Origin: Parasponia andersonii | Taxonomy: Eukaryota; Streptophyta; Magnoliopsida; Rosales; Cannabaceae | DNA length: 64,000 nt | Assembly: GCA_002914805.1 (NCBI GenBank) | Contig: JXTB01000139.1 | Coordinates: forward strand, 604,986-668,985 | Direction of reading: 5' to 3' | Shown here: in pieces, positions 58,405 through 64,000 of the stretch | Layout of the letters: the number at the start of each line of letters is the position of its first letter | Numbering within the stretch: the stretch's first letter is position 1 | Notes under the pieces: model-generated | Told to the model about the DNA's origin: nothing | What the model saw: only the letters and a program-made list of their open reading frames with translations | Database searches by the model: none | Position numbers and translations under genes: made by a program

Positions 58405-58974
58405 TAAAATTGAATTATGGCCACTAATTTCTAAAGAACATTTCCATTATGATTTTTCTTTTTTCCTACCTTTTGAATTACCCACTAATTTTATCCCTTT
58501 CCTTTTCTATTTCTCTCATTTAAAGTTTTTATCTTCCTAAGGTAAAACTTTACTACTCTTCATCTTTTTCTATAAGTTATTTTCCTCCCTTAGATTGATT
58601 TATCTACTTAATTCTTTGTATACTTAAATTCTAGCCATTAAAATTATGGCATGGTACTATTTTGGTGCAACCATTAACTTTAGTTTATAAAATATAACAA
58701 TTTTTTAATGTGACATAAACATGTCACATTTTTAATTAGGTTATATTGATGTACATAATATAATTATTGTAGATTAAGGAAAACTAACTTAGAATTTCTA
58801 AGTTAAATTAAGGATTAACTATGATTTTCTTATGTAATAAAATTTAACATTAAAATAATACTACACACATAATTTCAAGTATTTACGAATGTAAACTTAT
58901 TTAAATTCGACACTAAGTTTATAATAATTCTACTAATATTACAAATCTAAGGATTCCTAGGGGGTTATATATCC

Positions 58975-59440
58975 AAGAATCAAAAGTTCTTCTTTTGTAG
59001 CCACAAATGAGAATCAAACTTTGATTTTTGGTACTCATACCAATTTGGGTCCTTGAGTGTTAGTTCTAGATTCTTTCAGTACCCAATCTAGTTTTCTACC
59101 AAAATATGCATTCTTCTTCACAAAGTATGAAAAAGTAGTATGTCCATCTTGATTGTAATAAGTGCAAGTGTGTTTGGTGTCACTAGTACTAGCTTTTACA
59201 AAATTATTTTTGAGGTATTTTTATTTTATAAAAGATTTATACCCAATACCTCCTTTGTCAAAAACACATTATTATCCACCAAGCATCATATCAAAGTTAT
59301 TCTTTCCATTTATAAATTTGTGGATAACTTTGGTCAAGTCTAAAACCTTGTCATTTAAGAAAGTGTTTTCTTTAGACAAAATATCACAACTACTACAACA
59401 TAAATTTACTTCGTTTCCTTTTGTAAACTCTTCAATCTTT
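58975..59440 (-). pseudogene. Gag-protease junction of copia F, decayed
   Basis: Between the F gag frame and the E2 insertion. On the minus strand it should hold the start of F protease, whose active-site block lies across E2 at 33.7 kb. The translation is decayed; no firm block was seen. Confidence 0.5.
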
Positions 59441-60370
59441 TAAGACAAACTAAGAATATCCTTTCTAAGAGCATTGTTTTTGAAAATGATTTTTTCATAG
59501 TTTTTGTGTAAATCTTTGAAATCACTCAATAAATTTTCATATGATAAATCACAATCGCGATCATGAAATTCAATTTTAGGTTCAAGTGAGTTTACCTTAT
59601 TTTCTATTGTTATGAAGCAGATGTTGGCAATTTCTTCTTGTTCTTCTCCTTCGAATTCTTCTTCTTCACTATCATCCCATGTGGCCTTCACTGTCTTCTT
59701 CTTCATTTTTTTTCTCAAGGGACATTCATTCTTCATGTGACCCGGTTTCTTACATTCAAAGCAAGTGATTGGTCATCCTTTATTTTCTTTTCTCGGAGGT
59801 CATTGCCTTTGGTGTTTTTCTTGAAATTCTTATTTTTGAAGTTTAGGTACTTCTTGTACCTTCTAGTAAGTAGCCTAATGTCTTCAAGCTCACTATCTGC
59901 AAATTCTTCTTCTTCCTCAATGTTTTCTTGCATGGAGGCTTTGACTGCTATTCCTTTATTTTTCTTCTCCTCTCCAACCTCTTTATTTGTTTCCTCCATA
60001 TAAATTTCATGGGTCATAAGAGAACCCATAAGTTCTTCAAGAAGAAGTTTTCTAAAATCCTTAGCTTCATGAATGGCCACCACCTTACTTATATATACTC
60101 GAGGGAGGCTTCGAAGAATCTTGCTCACTGACTCACCATTTGGAAATATTTTTCCTAGAGCACCAAGAGAGTTAATAATAGTTTTGAATCTAGAAAACAT
60201 TTGTGAAATAGATTCATCTTTTTCCATTTTAAACAACTCACAATTTCTAGTAAAAATATTGATTCTATTTTCTTTCATTGAGCTAGTTCCTTGAAAAAAG
60301 ACTTCTAGCATGTTCCATAATTCAAAAAAAATTGTTAAGGCTAGCCATCTCAAAAATAGTTAAGTTTTAA
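59440..60370 (-). pseudogene. Gag of copia F
   Basis: The minus strand reads LWNMLEVFFQGTSSMKE, CELFKMEKDESISQMFSRF, NSLGALGKIFPNGESVSKIL, RSLPRVYISKVVAIHEAKDF and LLLEELMGSLMTHEIYMEE, the UBN2-type Gag of Ty1/copia elements. It is followed by a zinc-knuckle end (HMKNECPLRKK) and an acidic coiled stretch. Long, recognisable, and broken. Confidence 0.9.
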
Positions 60371-60381
60371 AAATTTGAGCA

Positions 60382-60397
60382 CCAAGTTCTGATACCA
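60382..60397 (-). other. Primer-binding site of F
   Basis: The minus strand reads TGGTATCAGAACTTGG next to the LTR start at 60400, the initiator tRNA-Met-type primer site used by copia elements. It fixes the orientation and the inner edge of the right LTR. Confidence 0.88.
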
Positions 60398-60399
60398 AT

Positions 60400-60766
60400 T
60401 ATAAGTCCAAGGTTAGCTAACCCAAGAAGAGGGTGAATTAGGTTTTAAAAACTTTTTCAAATCTTGGTTAAAAGATAAGTAAATTTAGCAAGTAAAAACC
60501 ACAATAAGTAAAAATAGAAAAATTGCATTCACAAACTCAAGATAAATAATTTTAAGGAGATAGGGATAAAGAAATGCAACCACTATTTTTACGAAGCTCA
60601 ACAAATACGACGATTTATCTATGTCCCTAGCTCTTGGTAACCCACTTTGAGCTATCTACAATCGGGACAAGAGAATGGACTTGACCTTCCCATTTACACA
60701 ATAAGTACTTTCTTCTTAAGCACACTTATACCTTTACAATAGCTTTGAATAAAACTCTATTATGCC
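60400..60766 (-). repeat. 5' LTR of copia F, first part only
   Basis: Matches the first roughly 360 bases of the LTR at 27511-28818, then changes abruptly to J gag sequence near 60767. The junction has no LTR tip, so this is a rearrangement and not an ordinary insertion. Confidence 0.82.
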
Positions 60767-62169
60767 TTTACAAGGTGTGACATAAGCGCTTGAGGCTTGA
60801 AACTGATGGATGAAATCTTGTGAAAATTGTTCCTACAAAGTGATGAACTCCTTGGGCTTATTCTGGAACCACTTCTTTGCTTCCTTTGCAAGTGTTACTG
60901 TTCAAGTCCATCAGATTGTTGAACAGGTCAAGGTGATCACATGTATCAAGTTTTCCTTTAAATGCAACAATGGTTGGCATTTTGAAACCATCAAGAAGAA
61001 TTGCTTCCTAAATCTCTTCGCTTAAAGGTGAACTATGTCTCTCTACTTGAAATTCTTCACGAGCAGCCAGATGATTCAACTTGATTCCCATGCAAGCTAA
61101 CTCATTGATTATAAGTTCTTTTCTATTAGCGAGTATAGCACTTGAACTTCTTCTTGTCGTTGTTTAAGTTGTGTTAGCTCGTTGTTGATTTAGTTGATCT
61201 CATAGGTCTCATTCCTTTACACAATCCAGGTCACTCTGTGTGTGACCTATTCTCTCCAACATACTTCCACCATCTCAAGCTTGCTCATTCGGTCAATGCG
61301 AATGTATTCTTTCGTTGAGGCATAGTTGGTAAGCTTTCAATTTCCATTCTAATGGGCTGGCTAGGATTTAGAAGTGTATTTTCTCATTTTGCTATACTTT
61401 GTGCATGCGAGCCCTCAACTATCTTTCTTATATCTAGACAACTGCGAATATTGTCAGATTGTATGGGATGGAACCTTGATGATTGTTGCAGTTGTTGATG
61501 AGCAATTTGCCCTGTTATACCTTCTAACAGGATCTTGATTGAATCAATAGTATTTCAAACTTCGTAAATAGCTTCTTCTTGGCTGATTTATTGTACATAC
61601 AAATCAGTTAGATTTGCATGTTCATCAACCCCTTCCATTGGCTCTTTTCCTAAACTACACCATTGTTGAACTATGTCTAATATAAAACACAAGTATACGG
61701 GCCGCAGTAAATAATACATATAGTAAGAGAGTATCATTCCCATGAAGAGCACTTGATTCATAAATTGCAATCTACTAATTGAAACTAGTTTCTAATTTAT
61801 CTGAACAATAATAATTGATTGTTTTAAGTAACAATTAAAATGTAAATTACCATGTAAAATGCAAGAATTGAAATAGAAAATCATCAACAAAATTGGTTAT
61901 AAAAGCAATGATAAGGAACCTAAGGATGCAATCTACCCTCTAACTCCTCTAACTACTATTTTTCCTCACCATTCATTCATCCATTTAGAGTTGACAATTG
62001 AGAATTTGAATATATTCACATACTTCTTTCCAGTACATAATTGAAAACACCTACACAAATTGATTAGATTTATTAAGTTCAGTAATTCTCAAAGAGGTTA
62101 TGCAAGTCACATAGGTATATTCCTATCCTATGTAAACTCACTCCATATTAGGTGATCTTATGTTATTCT
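60767..62169 (-). repeat. Duplicated J gag and LTR segment
   Basis: Diverged copy of about 26055-27510: the end of J gag (to about 61660), the LTR start TGTTGAACTATG at 61664, and the LTR up to the F insertion point. A 125-base sample (GTGTGACATAAG onward) differs at about 7% from its partner. It ends at the same base of the J LTR where F is inserted at 27510. It is therefore a copy of the J/F junction region. Confidence 0.8.
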
Positions 62170-63467
62170 TGTACGTCCAAGGTTAGCTAACCTAAGAATG
62201 GGAGTGAATTGGGTTTTTAAATCATTTTCGAACTTTTGTTGAAAAACAAGTAGATTTAGCAAGTAAAAACTACAATAAGTAAAAATAGATAAATTACATT
62301 TATAAACTCAAGATAAATAAATTTAAAGAGATAGGGATAGAGAAATGCAACTAGCTCTTAGCAACCTGCTTTGAGCTATCCACTATCAAGTCAAAAGAAT
62401 GGGCTTGACTTTCCCCTTTACACAACAAGTGCTTTCTTCTTAGGTACACTCACGTCTTTATAACAGTTTTGAATCCGACTCTAACACGGATTGTTTAGAC
62501 TTTTGTACTAATCTCACCTAAATCGGGTTGTTTATGAATCTGGTGTCAACCTCACCTCATAAATACAATTTGATTTTTGTTTGTTGATGCACTCAACTAT
62601 AATCTCTTTAATGAAAAGGATTGATATAAGGTAAGCCTAGAGAGAATAAGTGAAAACTCAAGGTATGATCAGTTTGGCTCAATTGACTTTGGTGAAAAAA
62701 TAGATTTTAAAGTTTGATTCATAAAAGATGATTTGAAAAACTTGAAAATATGTATAAAGCAATATAAGAATGTTCAAAAATTGTTTCTAGTGTTAAAAAG
62801 CTTCTACTTAAAGACTAGAATGAAAACTAGCTATTTATGATCATTTGATAGATAATCTACCTTTTTCGACAGACCGAAAGTTTCTTATCGGTCGATCGAA
62901 AATACTAGCCGTTAAAAGTACAGTTCTAATGGTCAGATTTTAAAAAGTCATTAGAACCAGAAAACAGAGGAATCGGTAGATTGATTCTCACTGTCAATCT
63001 GCCGATTCTAGCCGAGAGTATATTTTCAATTTTATTTCAAGACTTTTCAATTGTTTCAAAAAAGTGACTTTATAAATTGATTTAATATATAATATAGAGA
63101 CTATAAAAATTCATAAATCAATTCAAATGCTTGTATAAAATAAATTTTATATTTTAATTAGAAATAAATAGATTTGAGAGTTTTGCTTTGAAAAATTTCC
63201 AATATTATGAAAAATTTTAGCCATTAAAGATCATATAATGTGTAGATAAATATTCGAAAACAAGAACTAAGTATATAACCTTTGCTAGTCTAGATCTTGT
63301 TAACTTGATCTTTGTCTTTAAGCTCTTTTCCATAATCCATCTTAAATATCTTATGATCTTTTCAATTTAACTTGCTGCATACTCAAGTAGATTATTAGTT
63401 CTTTATCATATGTTTATTAACTTCAAAATAAGAGTGTATGATTGATGATACAAAGTATGACTCAACA
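62170..63467 (-). repeat. Second full F LTR (solo-like, TSD attct)
   Basis: A complete F LTR starting TGTACGTCC and ending CTCAACA, flanked on both sides by attct (62165-62169 and 63468-63472). It lies at the same point of the J LTR as the left F LTR at 27511. Hairpin copy at 62970-63008. It could be read as a solo LTR or as the true right LTR of F after a duplication. Confidence 0.83.
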
Positions 63468-63472
63468 ATTCT

Positions 63473-64000
63473 ACATATTCCAAACCTAAATTCCCTTTCC
63501 CAAGTTCATATTCGTTTCACAATATAACTTTATTTAATGGCTAAGAAAATAGATGCATTTAGCTTATGATAGATCAATCAACTCAACAATGGATATCCAG
63601 AACAGTTGAGAAAAACTAGATAAATGGATTACATTAGAGATTCAATTCCCTCCCTAGAAATTAAGTTTAGCTCATAGTCAAACAAAATGAATCACAACAA
63701 ATATAATAAAATTAATACATATTCATTTTTAGAAAATAAAAGAGAAAGAAAAGAGCAAGAAGAAAGAATCACAAATCAAAATATAGGAATTCTGCAAGCT
63801 GTTCTGCACTTTCTGGAATTGAAACACCAAAGTTCTACTGCGGCACTAGACTGGTTACAAGGCAAGGGTTAAAACGGGTGATGCAACATTGAAATGTGGC
63901 ACTACAATGCCATTATCTCTAGGATCTAGCATCGACATTGTGTAGTGGCACTGGGGCACCACTTGCTCTAGGAAACGACATTGTACTGCCTACTATTAGC
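63473..64000 (-). repeat. J 5' LTR, part after the F insertion
   Basis: Continues the J LTR beyond F. It matches, in reverse, 17814-18290 of the J-family solo LTR and includes GTGGCAC/GTGCCAC-type motifs (about 63890-63965). The LTR end should lie about 100 bases past the window if it has the length of the solo copy. Confidence 0.75.

Larger units (their letters stand above)
33726..58969. repeat. Solo LTR 'E2' in copia F (split by A)
   Basis: It starts TGTAACGACCTGAC and ends GGGGGTTATA with an exact target duplication tatcc (33721-33725 and 58970-58974) in F protease. The left piece is 33726-36261 and the right piece 58405-58969; chromovirus A lies between. E2 lacks D, so the uninterrupted D target (ccatc) can be read near 34410. 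It has no internal coding region and is a solo LTR. A single N at 34145 marks an unresolved base or gap. Confidence 0.85.
27511..63467 (-). mobile_element. Sire-like Ty1/copia element 'F' with nested insertions
   Basis: F is oriented on the minus strand: primer site at 60382-60397, gag 59440-60353, then protease, integrase, reverse transcriptase and RNase H at 33725-30700, an extra frame at about 29490-30370, a polypurine tract at 28819, and the 3' LTR at 27511-28818. E2 with everything inside it splits protease. The copia order (integrase before reverse transcriptase), the UBN2-like gag and the extra frame after RNase H fit the Sire lineage. Left flank attca and right flank attct are consistent with a target duplication. 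It is broken, with roughly a dozen or more breaks. Confidence 0.82.

Noticed and set aside
59638-60003. 121-codon plus-strand frame rich in F and S
   Set aside because: Antisense of the acidic part of the F gag; composition mirrors that region.

Overview
The window comes from a flowering-plant nuclear genome, most likely a eudicot (inferred from the plant-specific retroelement lineages; species not determinable). It is AT-rich. I found no host gene, tRNA, rRNA or CRISPR array. Nearly every base can be assigned to LTR retrotransposons inserted into one another, as in pericentromeric or other heterochromatic DNA. All are treated here as fossils.

Backbone: one old Ty3/gypsy Tat-lineage element ('J', minus strand) appears to span the whole window. 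Its pol and gag remnants lie at 16.6-26.98 kb. Its 5' LTR starts at 26982 and continues at 63473-64000. Its 3' LTR lies off the left edge.

Left part (1-16.6 kb): a Ty1/copia element ('G', plus) sits in the J antisense reading frame. Its RNase H end is cut by another copia-type LTR ('H', 1-1347). Its 3' LTR (1586-16621) holds a long solo LTR ('E1', 2809-16249, target duplication ggagt). E1 holds a 9.4-kb element without coding capacity ('D', 3426-12794, target duplication ccatc), whose LTRs resemble those of the chromovirus C.

Middle (16.6-27 kb): J remnants, interrupted by a J-family solo LTR in opposite orientation (17814-18969) and by a 3.1-kb solo LTR of family A' (22473-25550, target duplication aatct).

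Right part (27-64 kb): the J 5' LTR holds a Sire-like Ty1/copia element ('F', minus, 27511 to about 63.5 kb). F holds solo LTR E2 (33726-58969, tatcc). E2 holds a Tekay-like chromovirus ('A', plus, 36262-58404). The A integrase region holds a second Tekay-like chromovirus ('C', minus, 41694-55776, atttg). The C left LTR holds a solo LTR of family A ('A2', 42554-47605), which holds a solo LTR of family A' (44515-46640). Near 45 kb the sequence is therefore seven insertions deep. The right end of F also carries a duplicated J-plus-F-LTR segment (about 60767-63472).

The genes do not form a working system now. Gag, protease, reverse transcriptase, RNase H and integrase would have served each element's own copying, and every coding element is broken. 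Function is inferred from family motifs seen in the translations. Nesting order is read directly from boundaries, target-site duplications and uninterrupted copies of the same sites. The assembly has a 321-base N run (45736-46056) and single Ns at 34145 and 54660.
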